Source: Buddleja alternifolia
Lineage: Eukaryota > Streptophyta > Magnoliopsida > Lamiales > Scrophulariaceae
Reading direction: 5' to 3'
Assembly (NCBI GenBank): GCA_019426215.1
Contig: CM033402.1
Span: forward strand, 25,021,102-25,085,101
DNA: 64,000 nt
Made by a program: the position numbers and the translations under genes. Every line of letters begins with the position of its first letter. Position 1 is the first letter of the stretch. Positions 1-10,138 of this stretch are shown here, piece by piece. Under the pieces are notes generated by a model that made no database searches, had not been told where the DNA came from, and was given only the letters and a program-made list of their open reading frames with translations.

Positions 1-435
1 CAAGTCAAAACGTAAAAATGCACGAAAAAGGGAGAAAACTGAGCCTAAAATAAGGAAAAAGTCATTATTTTCTTTAAGAAAATACTCAAATGTTGCTCTT
101 TTGCTTTGTCGTATTTCTTCAACCGGGCATCTAAATGATCCCATTCTTGTAGCGTTACAAAGTTTATATGAAAGTCTACAATTTATATGTTCAAGTCGAA
201 ATCTAAAAACGCATGAAAAAGGGAGAAAACTGAGTCGTAAGTAAGGAAAAAGTCATTATTTTCTTTAAAAAAATGCTCAAATGTTGCTCTTTTGCTTTGT
301 CGTATCTCTTCAACCGGTCATCGAAATGATCCCATTCTTGTGGGGTTACAAAGTTTATATAAAAATCTACACTTTATTTGTTCAAGTCGAAACCTAAAAA
401 TGCACGAAAAAGGAAGAAAAATGAGCCGAAAACAA
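1..435. repeat. Tandem repeat, 191-bp unit, cut by the left window edge
   Basis: About 2.3 head-to-tail copies of a 191-bp unit are visible, with units beginning at 1, 192 and 383, each near a CAAGTCRAAA start. Copies 1 and 2 are roughly 90% identical by eye. The third breaks off near 435 and runs into A-rich sequence. The unit contains no ORF. The length suits a satellite-like or subterminal repeat, but the array size to the left is unknown. Confidence 0.85.
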
Positions 436-1179
436 GAAAAAAACTATTAATCCGTAATTAAAAAAAAAGAAAAATTGAAGACGACATGTATCATGTCGTC
501 TTCAATTTACCTTAAATTAAAAAAAAAAAATTGTTTGAAGACGGCATACACCATGCCCTCTTGTATTATATATATAACTTTTTTAAAATTATATTATTTT
601 GAGATTTTTTTTTTATATTACTCTAAAAAACCCAACAAAAGATACCGTGTAAGGAAAAGTTATCCAAACCACGGGTTAGAAACAACACAAAACACGTTAT
701 AGAAACATAAACGAAAACTTGAGAAAACCACGACGCAAACCGCGGGTCAGCACTAGGTGAACCATTGTTTGGAAAGCAAAAGTGATTTACAACCATTTTT
801 ACACAATCGAAACTGGGGCATAATACAGTTGTCCATAAGTAAAATCCCCACAATTGTTACAATTCCGATCACATGATGCATTTACCATTCAACCCGCTGC
901 GATATTACCCTCCCAGAGAACATGAGTTATACGTACACAAAAACTGATCACACACTAATATTGTTAAAATTGTGCCATCAAATGCCATAGATGATAGATT
1001 GTATAGGGCATAGACTTAGTAATTGTACATTCTTTATGATAATAAAAGACACTTTAAGTTGTTTCACTTAAATCTTATTGGCATTTGTAAGTAGTGTACA
1101 ATGAATGCATAGCCCATGTAATCAAGACGGATCTTCTACTCTCTATGGCATAGGGAGATTGGCACTAGAAGGGTTTATG
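436..1179. other. Non-coding stretch with hairpins
   Basis: No gene is visible. A perfect 14-bp inverted repeat with a 3-nt loop lies at 475-505, and a similar imperfect hairpin follows at about 536-566. The rest is AT-rich sequence with no recognisable family. The short ORFs here are uninformative. Confidence 0.6.
475..505. repeat. Perfect 14-bp hairpin
   Basis: TTGAAGACGACATG (475-488) and its exact reverse complement (492-505) flank a TAT loop. A related imperfect hairpin (GAAGACGGCAT ... ATGCCCTCTTG) follows about 60 bp downstream. Such repeats occur in subterminal regions of plant DNA transposons, but no element ends could be placed around it. Confidence 0.8.
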
Positions 1180-1184
1180 GAAAA

Positions 1185-1520
1185 AAAAAATTTATGGTCC
1201 CATAGCACTTCGCCCGTTTTAATTTTAGTCCTATTGGACTTCAAGTTGCAACTTTAGTGGTATAGGATTGAAAAAGTTGTATTTTTGGTCCCCACTCATC
1301 CATTTTTTTAGGTAATAAAGAGATTGAGACGAAAGCATCGATATAGTCAGATATTGGATCCACGGAAAAAGGTTCCACTTTTAGTCCCATTGGACTATTT
1401 TTGGTCAAAAAATGGACAACTGGACCAAAACTGCAACATTTTCAGTCCTATGGAACTCAAGCTGCAACTTAAAGTCCAATGTGACTAAAATTTAAATGCG
1501 GGAAGTCCTTTAGGAAAAAT
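1185..1520. mobile_element. Fold-back MITE-like element
   Basis: The sequence from about 1195 (TTTTAGTCCTATTGGACTTC and following) is repeated in inverted form up to about 1515. The arms are about 100 bp and imperfect, sharing blocks such as AAGTTGCAACTT and TTTTGGTCC. It has no coding capacity. The exact ends and target duplication could not be fixed. It is probably a non-autonomous DNA transposon. Confidence 0.6.
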
Positions 1521-1613
1521 AAATTTTAATTCTCTATTTTGCTGCGCGCACAATTTCCGGGGTTAGACCGTTGCATCCCAATAGTTATTTCTATATGGGG
1601 GCTTTATTACAAC

Positions 1614-1775
1614 TAAGCCCCTGGATAAATGGTCAAACAGAGCTTGACCCCTACAGATTGGACGGGCCAAAATATATTGGGCCAGAATGAAAAATGTAAT
1701 AAGCCCCTTGGATAAATTGTCAAACAGAGCTTGACCCCTACAGGTTGGACGGGCCAGAATGAAAAATGAGTGGGC
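1614..1775. repeat. Tandem duplication, 86-bp unit
   Basis: Two adjacent copies begin with TAAGCCCC at 1614 and 1700. They share CAAACAGAGCTTGACCCCTA and GGACGGGCCA blocks and differ at a few positions. An 87-residue open frame crossing them on the minus strand is a consequence of the repeat. Confidence 0.75.
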
Positions 1776-2478
1776 TACTGAATCTAAAGCCCAAAAGCTT
1801 GAATATGATATTAGCCCCGTTAACACCCTCTCTCAAGCAGTTGGGCTAGAGCGGTTCATCTGCTGGTCCAAAAACCAATCACAATAGTCCAACATCTTCA
1901 CACACACCCCCACCCCCCGCCCCTCAAGTTGATGGGGAGTCAGAACCGCATAAGAGCGACTTAAAAATAGACCCGCATATAGAACTTGAGAGGAGATTCA
2001 TGCAAAGGTAAAAACACAAAATCAAAAAAGGATAATCCAGAAAAGAACATAGTGTGTCATCTAAAAGGACAAACACTCAACATAGAAAAACCAAATCACT
2101 GAAAACAATGAAATATCCAAACGAAATAAAGATGTTAACTATCGCAATATCCAATTTAAGATTAGCCAAAACACTAAACACAAGGATAAAATAACAAGAT
2201 CAAATATACGAAACAACAGGCCACATGTCATCATTTGAATTAGTATACATTGAACCTACGAAACAAATATAAAGCCAACAACCCAGCAAATAAGATCGTC
2301 TATCTCGCATTTGAATCAAGCAAACATTAAACACAAGAAATAAACTTCAAGATCAAATAAGCAACAAAGGATCTCAACCACAAAAAAAGAAAAAAAAAAG
2401 ATCCATGTAAAAAGTACGATTAAGAATACTACCAAAATCAGCTACATAAGCAACTAAAAAATGACAAATATGTCCCAC
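1776..2478. other. Non-coding stretch, no gene seen
   Basis: This is A-rich sequence with CCCCACCCCC near 1905-1925 and CTCAAGTTGATGGGGAGTCA just after it. It could be retrotransposon leader debris, but no LTR, primer-binding site or ORF can be defended. Confidence 0.4.
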
Positions 2479-2495
2479 AAATCTTGCCAAATATG

Positions 2496-3390
2496 AGTTT
2501 GCAAGCTGTGGTAAAGCTGTGGGGAAGTGTCAGGCAAATGTGAGTTGGCAGAATGTCTGCCTACCCAAGAGAGAAGGGGGACTAGGTATTATATCACTTA
2601 CAGAATGGAATATGGCTGCTATATTAAAAAACATATGGAAAATTTGATTCTCTCTGGATTAAATGGGTGCTACATACTACTTGAGGGCAAAGAATATATG
2701 GATTATGTTTGCTAAAGTACATGATTCTTGGTTTTGGAAACGACTGATAAGTATTAGGGACAAATTGATTGATGCAGTGGATGTCACCCAAAATAAATGG
2801 AAAGAGGGCAATTTTCTATCAACAGAGCTTACATGCATTTGAAGGAGCACATGGATGAGGTTGACTGGAGAAAGTTAATTTGGGGAAAGGGCCCATTGGC
2901 GAGGCATCGAATCATTTTCTAGTTAGCTATCCTAAACAGACTCAAGACCAAAGATAGAGTGCAAAAGTGGCAAGAAGTTTAGGACCCTGATTGTGTTTTA
3001 TGCAGGAAGTTTGAGGAAACAAGGGATCACCTTTTCTTCAAGTGTGAGTTCACCCAAGCTGTTATGGAGGTGTGCTGGAAAAAAATGGATATCAGGTGTA
3101 GATGAGATCAATGAAATGATGTGATAGAGTGGGCAGGGAAGATAAGTAAGGCCAGAACTGCTAAGAGTGAAAAGAAAAGAGAAATGATAGTTACTATTAT
3201 ATACTTCATATGACTCGAGAAAAACAAAAGGTTGTTTACAAAAGAAAATAGTGATGTAAATGTGTTAGTTGATAGAATATGGAATTTACTTACTTGTAAA
3301 TTTGGGAGTGTGTGAGAACCGGGTATGACTGGTTTGTTTGTAAGTTTGTGTTTGTTTCAATGGAAAAAGCGAATTCGTTCCAACAAAAAA
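2496..3390 (+). mobile_element. 5'-truncated LINE remnant (RT C-terminus and zf-RVT)
   Basis: An 895-bp insertion is flanked by the 17-bp direct repeat AAATCTTGCCAAATATG at 2479-2495 and 3391-3407, and ends in an A-rich tail (CAACAAAAAA). Translated in broken frames, it shows the region that follows plant LINE reverse transcriptases (EKGGLGI, EWNMAAILK). The zf-RVT segment comes next, with RVQKWQ, CVLCRKFEETRDHLFFKC and a nearby W. Stops and frameshifts interrupt it, so it is not functional. The long TSD, A tail and 5' truncation are the signature of target-primed reverse transcription. Confidence 0.88.
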
Positions 3391-3407
3391 AAATCTTGCC
3401 AAATATG

Positions 3408-6400
3408 GTTAGAACAACCAGTGAGTCAAAACACGGAATAATCAATCCCATACAAGGAGACAGTAAAAAGAGTCAATCCATAACATGCTATAAAGAACTT
3501 AACATCACATCACAATCATGCAATACCATATACAAGAACATATTTTGAAAGGAACTGAACAAAAACTCTATCATGCTTGCTCAACATCGAACATATGCTT
3601 ATCAATAGAAAGATATAATAGAACATAATAATCCCCCCCTCCCCAGAAGCATAAAACATGGCAATATAAGAAGATAAACAAGAGGGAGACAGACGCCTAA
3701 ATAAGATATACACATAAATTCAGTAAGAAATTGAATAACAACAAGATCAGGAAAGCACCATATGAACTAGAACGAAAAATCAGTTCAAAAATACGAGAGA
3801 AATAAAAGAGAATCAATTTGCAAAGATTGAGAATATAACACGACATATAGTATGATACTTAAACTAGAAAAGAACATATCACATATACGAATCGATACAT
3901 AGATCGGTAAAATTAGAAGAGAATAAACCAATTTACCCATGCGTTTTTTGTCCCAAAAAAAACACAGAAAAAAGAAGCCAAAAATATATGGTAAACGAGA
4001 GTTCAATGCGGAAGCATGGAGAGCCAAGTAAATCGTTAAGAGCATGGAGAAGTACTCCACTCTTCACATGGTAATGGAGAAACGACAAAGACAGCAAGCC
4101 CGACTTCACCACTGCAAAACAGAGAACATTGTGTTTTGTTTGAAAAACATAAAAAAACAGTTACAATCGTGGCAAAGGAAACCACTATTGTGAAATAGAG
4201 TAGGACAACCGCAAATACAAATTTGTTGAGTCCAACAGCCGCAAACCCACGCACGGACCAATACAAAGATTCACGCCGAAACTTCAAAATTAAGCAGGAA
4301 TTTTCAATTAAAACCAGCAATCGGGGTTGTTGGGGGACAAGAAAACCACATAGGTCACTGAAATCTTCAAGAAATTGTTTAAACATAGGGAGAAATGCCA
4401 AGAACGGTATAAAAACGCAAGAATCACCAAGAAACAGCATAAATGTAAGTGTTCAGACCATCCATTCACAAAAAATTGATAAAACAAAAAACGAAAAAAA
4501 GATTGTCATAAAAAAAATTTGCACGAAAAATCAAGAAGTAGCCAGAATATGCCAAACAAATCAAAAAAATATAAAATATGTCGGAGCACAAAACAAATCA
4601 TAAAAAAAGAAGGCCCAAAGGACTGGTAAAAGAGTGTAATATTGTGATACCATGTTAACAAAGAAAAATCAACATTTTTTTGAAGATGAAAATTAAGGAT
4701 AATCAAGATTTTTAGAGATATGGTCAAGTACCATATCCAATATCTTCATAATTATATCAAACATATATATATATATAATTGTATACAAAGGTACATAACC
4801 AAATTATGATAAGATAGTTTTTAAAGAAAATTATCGATGTTTTAGTTCAAAGCATGAAATAAATGTCAAAAAATGCTATAAAAATGAATATATTCAAAAT
4901 TCAAAGCAAAAGTGTCAAAAAAGGTATACAACCATTGAACTTCTTTCAAACCAACCCATATGATGGACATATTAATTGATTACAAATAAAAATGAAAGAA
5001 GTCATATATCTTATTCTTGTTCTTAGATAAAAATGTGTTAGATACACATTATTATTTTTATTTACATTAGTACTATGGCACTTTACATTCTTTCACAAAT
5101 ATCTGCATTAAAACGAAAAATATTAATAAAATATCATAAAGGAACACATTATATAAGGAAAATATCAATTAATAATTTTATACAAATTAAGTTCAAGGCA
5201 TCGTCCTGTTTTCTGACAAAAAATCCTAAACAAGATTTCCAATGGAATTTAATAATTCAATCCAATATCAAGATAAGAAAATAAAATTTAAAATCATTCA
5301 TTTAAATTAAGTAATTTACACTAATATAGTATAAATTTGCTTGTCTAAATTAAGGAGCATTATTCCATGTAGAGTATGATATAAAAAAATATTTAAATTA
5401 AATATTGATTCAAATGAAGCTAAAGCTAATGGAAAATAAATATTACAAAAAATTGAAAAATACAAAAAAGAACAATTCATTGCAAAGTTCAAGCATGATA
5501 AAGTAATATGTGGTCAAGATGAAAATAATATGAGACCAACTATTGGATATAGAAGGCCACCAATGATTATTATGAAGGAATACACTAGAACATAAAACAA
5601 TTAATAGGGAACCAACTCCAACAATATAATATAGCAAATAAAAAGACAATTTTCTAATGTAACAAAGAGTGTCCAAATAATGAGTTGAAAAGGTTATACA
5701 AAGTCAAATAAGCAAATACTATTGCCAAAAGGGAGTTGATAAAAGCACTTTAACTTCTGTTATTGGCACTTTAACTTTCATTTTAATTTGCCAAAAGATA
5801 CAAAAGGCCTTCATTGTGCAAAAGAAAGTTCTTGAAGATAATTTTTTTATTCTTTGTTAAATCTGTTTAGTGTAAACATGTTAAAGTCAATTTACAATAT
5901 CTAGAAACACGATTAGAGACAATATGAAGAGTTATTGACATTTATATTGTAACCTCACAAACAAGATATAATTTCATCCTACAATATCCAGATAAATTAA
6001 TTGAAATAAAATGAAAATCTATTTTTATATATTTACTTTATTACCTTACAAATCTAAAATTATTTTATTCATTATCATCCTTTTTAATTAAAATTCTATA
6101 AATCACGTATAACCACACAATTATAATATTGCAAATGGTAAAATTATAAAAATTAACTAATTTATAGAAAAACTAATAACTTAAACTATTCTTGAAATAA
6201 TTCATCAAGCAAAATATGGAACAAAAGCTCTAACTTTTATTTCCTATAGTCAACAATGTTTAAAATGCAAATAAAAAGGACTGAAAAACTATGAAAAAAA
6301 TAAAATTACCAATTGTATTATTATTGGGTTGATTGAGGAGGCTAAATTTTCCCGTTGATTAGTACTTGATAATATTGTAAGATTCCTCGAAGTTTTTAGT

Positions 6401-6584
6401 ATTTATAAGCTTTAATATTTCATCCAACTCCTCTAAATCATTTTCATTGCTTTGGTTGTCCTTGCTAAAATTTTATTTTATTTTGTTACAACTACAATTT
6501 CAATTGATTTAATTTCAAAAGCAACCAAGAACCAAAATATATGCAGCAACTAGTGGATTAATATTTTATCTTAGAAAGTTGGGG
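3408..6584. other. Long AT-rich stretch without a supported gene
   Basis: No ORF here resembles a known protein. The longest frames (about 4036-4440 minus and 4223-4603 plus) overlap on opposite strands and are low-complexity translations. A short (TA)n tract lies near 4761-4778. TGGTATCA on the minus strand near 4640-4650 recalls a primer-binding site but lacks the GAGC that should follow. This is probably old, unrecognisable transposon and intergenic DNA. Confidence 0.5.
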
Positions 6585-6596
6585 AAAAAAGAAGAA

Positions 6597-7306
6597 CTAT
6601 TTTTTTCACAAAGAGATTGAAGAGCTTTATGTTATTCCCTAACTATTTCTTTTGAACAAAGCTTCTCAAGGTTTAATATTTTTTATGGGGTCTGTAAGGG
6701 TCTTGAATTGTGTTTAGCACATGGATACACAAAGGTTTGGGTTGAGTTAGATACACAGGCGATACTTTATTTACTTCAAAGGATTGAGCCAGAAAATTGA
6801 TGTCTTCAAAATCTTCTTTAAAGAATCAGAATTACAAGCTCGAAAATGGAGGTTCACTTCACGCATATCTTTCGTGAAGGAAGATGGGCCTGCTGATTTA
6901 TTAGCTAATATGGCATGTGATGAGAGGAGTTCCATGTTGATGAGGGGTAACGAGGTACCGAATCAAATTAAGGCTTGCACGAAGATGGATTTGATGTTTC
7001 CTAGCTTTAGGTTTAGATGGATTTAGATTTGGTAGATTTATATTCTTGTAAGGGAGTAGTACTCTTTTTTTATGGTTTTCTCTCAGTTCTTGGTGATGTC
7101 TGTGAGGGAGTAAGTACTACTTTTTTATATGCTTTATTAGTTATGCTTGTAAGGGAGTTTTTTTTTTTTTTTTTTAATATACTTGTAAGGGAGTTAGAAC
7201 TCCTTATTTATCACTTTCCTTTTTTAAATGATATAAAAAAGGGATGAGGGACCCGACAACATCCTCCCCTGCTAGGGCGGTTCTTTTACCAAAAAAAAAA
7301 AAAAAA
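6597..7306 (+). mobile_element. 5'-truncated LINE remnant (RNase H domain and 3' tail)
   Basis: The frame beginning near 6692 reads as the end of a plant-type RNase H (RVT_3) domain: GLELCLAHGYTKVWVELDTQ, then HIFREGR, then ADLLANMA in a shifted frame near 6893. In-frame stops and at least one frameshift make it dead. The 3' part has repeated GTAAGGGAG motifs and ends in a 16-A tail at 7291-7306. AAAAAAGAAGAA occurs at 6585-6596 and again after the tail, a possible TSD, but its A content makes this weak. Confidence 0.72.
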
Positions 7307-7645
7307 GAAGAAAGTACAAGGTGCACTTGTGTCTAACACTAATTTATATTTATTTGGCAATAAGGATGATTTTATCCTTTTGAAAAAAATAAAATGAAAT
7401 GGAACAATTAAAACATTTAAGTAATCAGTCAATAAGAAATTTAGTGACAAAGAAAGTGTGTACTGACTGATAAAAATATAATATTAATATTTCGCAATTT
7501 TTTTTCTTCCAGAATAGTTAAATAGTAATTACATAACAAATGGTAATTTAAGATTTACAAAAACAATAATTTAAGAAATAATATATAGTAGACGAAAATC
7601 TATATAACAAATTTTGTCAAATGAATTCAAACTATCTATTTCATT

Positions 7646-7648
<3 letters not shown>

Positions 7649-7683
<35 letters not shown>
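7649..7683. repeat. (AT)n microsatellite, left flank
   Basis: Pure AT dinucleotide run directly abutting the left inverted repeat of the 7.7-9.1 kb element. Confidence 0.9.
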
Positions 7684-7687
<4 letters not shown>

Positions 7688-8334
7688 CAAGATCTAATAC
7701 AAACCCTATATTAGATAAGATATAAGACTCAATCTACACCATTGGATCCATTAAATCCAACAGTCCAAAAAGAAAGCAAAAACAGGTGGGAAAATTGATT
7801 CCAATTGGATCAGGGGTATAATAGTCAAACATCTACATACCAAAAAAAAGGACACAAAATCTCTCTAAAATCTCTCAAATTGAAACGCACAAAATCTCTC
7901 CTACAATCTCTCAATGACAAAATTAACTCAGTCAAATTGAATTGGAAAGAAAAAAATTAACAGCAAAATCTATTTTCAAAATTCATTTTTCATAAAAGAT
8001 TCTTTCAAGAAGGGAATAGCGAAGAAGAAAATAGAAGCGAAGTCGAAGATCCATGGAGAGAAGCCGTTGCTGGTTTATCAAAGGCGAAAGAAGGAGCAGT
8101 AGCCTTTAGATTGTTATTATATTAAGTGTCATTGTAATTTAATTAAGTTGTTATTTTTCTTTTCAGTTAAGTCTTTTTCTTTTGTGGGGTAGTTAGCAAC
8201 GTGGATATGTATGTGTGTAACTGGTTTTACGGTTTATAATCTATGAAAATATTTCTGGGAAGCCTCTGGCTTTGGGCAAGAATCTTTTCTTGTGGAAGTC
8301 TGTATTTTTAATTCAATTGCTAACATATATTGAG

Positions 8335-8580
8335 TTATAAGATACTGTATAATGGTTTATAAGATTGTAACTGTATGTATAAATACACACTGTATAATGG
8401 GTTATAAGATACTGTATAATGTGTTATAACATATTGTATAGTTGTTTATAAGATACTGTATAATGGTTTGAAATCACTACTTGTATGGCACTAATCACAC
8501 ACTGTATATCACCGTTGTATTTACTGTATAATGGTTTATAAGATACTTTATAATGATTTATAAGTTACTGTATAATGGTG
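8335..8580. repeat. Cluster of degenerate repeats of about 22 bp
   Basis: The phrase ATACTGTATAATGGTTTATA recurs six to eight times with variation and spacers. It lies inside the microsatellite-embedded element and has no coding frame. Confidence 0.75.
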
Positions 8581-8768
8581 CAATAATGTCAATTAATGCA
8601 TTCATTCTAGAATTTTAGTCTTCAAGGGTTGAGGAAAAAGGAGAATCTGTGATTAATTAATGCTCTCTATCATCGATCATTAATGACAAATTCTTTCAGA
8701 CAATTAACTGAACACCACCAAAATTCAAAGCCGGTTGCACATATGTGTGTTTTAATACAAAAACTATT

Positions 8769-8778
8769 CTCTCTCTCC

Positions 8779-8834
<56 letters not shown>

Positions 8835-8836
8835 CT
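8769..8836. repeat. (CT)n followed by (TA)n microsatellite
   Basis: A CT-rich run becomes pure (CT)n and switches to (AT)n. A 90-residue open frame across it (8683-8955) is an artefact of the dinucleotide repeat. Confidence 0.9.
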
Positions 8837-9058
8837 TCTGTATCTACATATGCATATCAACAGACAACAGATTCGTTTCTATAATTGTTCTTTTTGTAAC
8901 AGATTATTTTCGTTCATTGACTAAAATGCCCCTGTCATCATTAAAAAAATTATAAAAACTGAAAAATGGAGTTAAATCCGGACCTTGGGATCAAACGGTA
9001 TCAATGGTGTAGATTGGGTCTTATATCTTACCAAATATAATGGGATGTATTTGATTCA

Positions 9059-9063
<5 letters not shown>

Positions 9064-9104
<41 letters not shown>
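9064..9104. repeat. (AT)n microsatellite, right flank
   Basis: Pure AT run directly after the CCCT end of the inverted-repeat element. It is the counterpart of the left (AT)n tract. Confidence 0.9.
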
Positions 9105-9107
<3 letters not shown>

Positions 9108-9199
9108 CAAGGAATAAAAGAACAAAAGAAATGGAAAGACCAAATTTTAAGAGTATAGATACAGGATTACCGTGGGAACTATAGTGATACAATATTGGC

Positions 9200-9720
9200 T
9201 AAAAAATATTTTCGACCCCAAGTCCCCAATCTGGGGTATTTTGGTACATAATCTATTAACTTTTATACACTGAGTACCCAACCTTTGTAAATTGTGACAA
9301 GTGAATCCATCGTAGGAATAATTTAACTTAAATTGTGCACCCGACTACCTATACATTGCATGATATTGTGCAACTTTGCACCTTATTATATGGCATTTTA
9401 TACACCCGACTACCTATATATTACATGATATGTGCACATTGGTATAATCTAAGTCATGACTAAGATATGTGACTGACTTTTTGGAGGGAATGTTATAAAT
9501 TATTCATCCGATGCGACTTATTTATCACAATTTATAAATTTGGATACACGAATATAAAAATTAATAGATTATGTACCAAAGTACTCAGACCGATATAGGT
9601 TGGGCGATTGAACTTACTTGTCATAATTTATAAGATTGGGTACTTGAATATAAAAATTAATAAATTATATATTAAAATGCTCCGATCAATATAGATTGAG
9701 ATCGAAAGTACTTTTAAAAT
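9200..9720. mobile_element. Imperfect inverted-repeat (MITE-like) element
   Basis: The left arm (about 9205-9310) has TTTTGGTACATAATCTATTA, GTACCCAA and TTGTGACAAGT. It is repeated in inverse order in the right arm (about 9560-9715), with an extra internal copy near 9510-9600. It has no ORF. The ends are eroded and no target duplication could be identified. Confidence 0.5.
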
Positions 9721-9729
9721 GAATATAAA

Positions 9730-10138
9730 TTGTAAAATTAAAACCTCATAAAGCTAGTGACACGTAAAAAGAGCTCTCCTAAAAACTAGAAAAAAAAAAG
9801 ACCATATACGGAGAAGCTTGCTTTTGGTGTACTTAAATATCATTTCTTTTATATATTATTTATATAAATTATGCCTGCAGAGAGGATTAATCCAAACAGA
9901 AGAGTTGTATTTATCTGTTCCTCATACAGAAATCGAGACCACAGGTAAGGCAAGGTGGTCCATAGTTGCGTGTTCTTCAGTCCTCCTCTGTTTTCTACAT
10001 TCCTCAGCTTTCATTCTAATTCATTTTATGTCTTTATTTCAGGATTTATATAGGTTGATCAGTTTGTAATTTCAGGGTTTCTTTTGTTTTGTTTTGTCTC
10101 CAAGAAAGCAAAGAGATATATAATAATAATATAATATA
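9730..10138 (+). promoter_or_regulatory. Upstream region of the FQR1-like gene, possible 5'UTR intron
   Basis: Non-coding. A good plant donor (CACAG/GTAAGG, at 9945) and acceptors after polypyrimidine tracts (TTTATTTCAG ending 10042, TAATTTCAG ending 10074) suggest a leader intron just before the start codon at 10139. This is splice-consensus evidence only. Confidence 0.4.

Larger units (their letters stand above)
7684..9063. mobile_element. Microsatellite-embedded inverted-repeat element (Micron-like)
   Basis: The two ends form terminal inverted repeats of about 70 bp. The left end starts AGGGTCAAGATCTAATACAA, and the right end, read in reverse, starts AGGGTATGAATCAAATACAT. Both then share TAAGATATAAGAC and CAATCTACACCATTG. 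The element sits exactly between two (AT)n runs (7649-7683 and 9064-9104), as in the rice Micron elements that target TA microsatellites. The interior has no transposase. It holds a TACTGTATAATGGTTTATAAG repeat cluster and a CT/TA microsatellite. It is probably non-autonomous; the superfamily is uncertain. Confidence 0.75.

Noticed and set aside
4036..4603. 134-codon minus and 126-codon plus ORFs
   Set aside because: They overlap on opposite strands, resemble no known protein and lie in A-rich non-coding sequence.
4640..4665. Primer-binding-site-like TGGTATCA on the minus strand with a possible LTR end before it
   Set aside because: Only eight bases match, GAGC is missing and no LTR pair could be found.
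8683..8955. 90-codon ORF with Ser-Leu and Ile-Tyr runs
   Set aside because: It is the translation of a (CT)n/(TA)n microsatellite.
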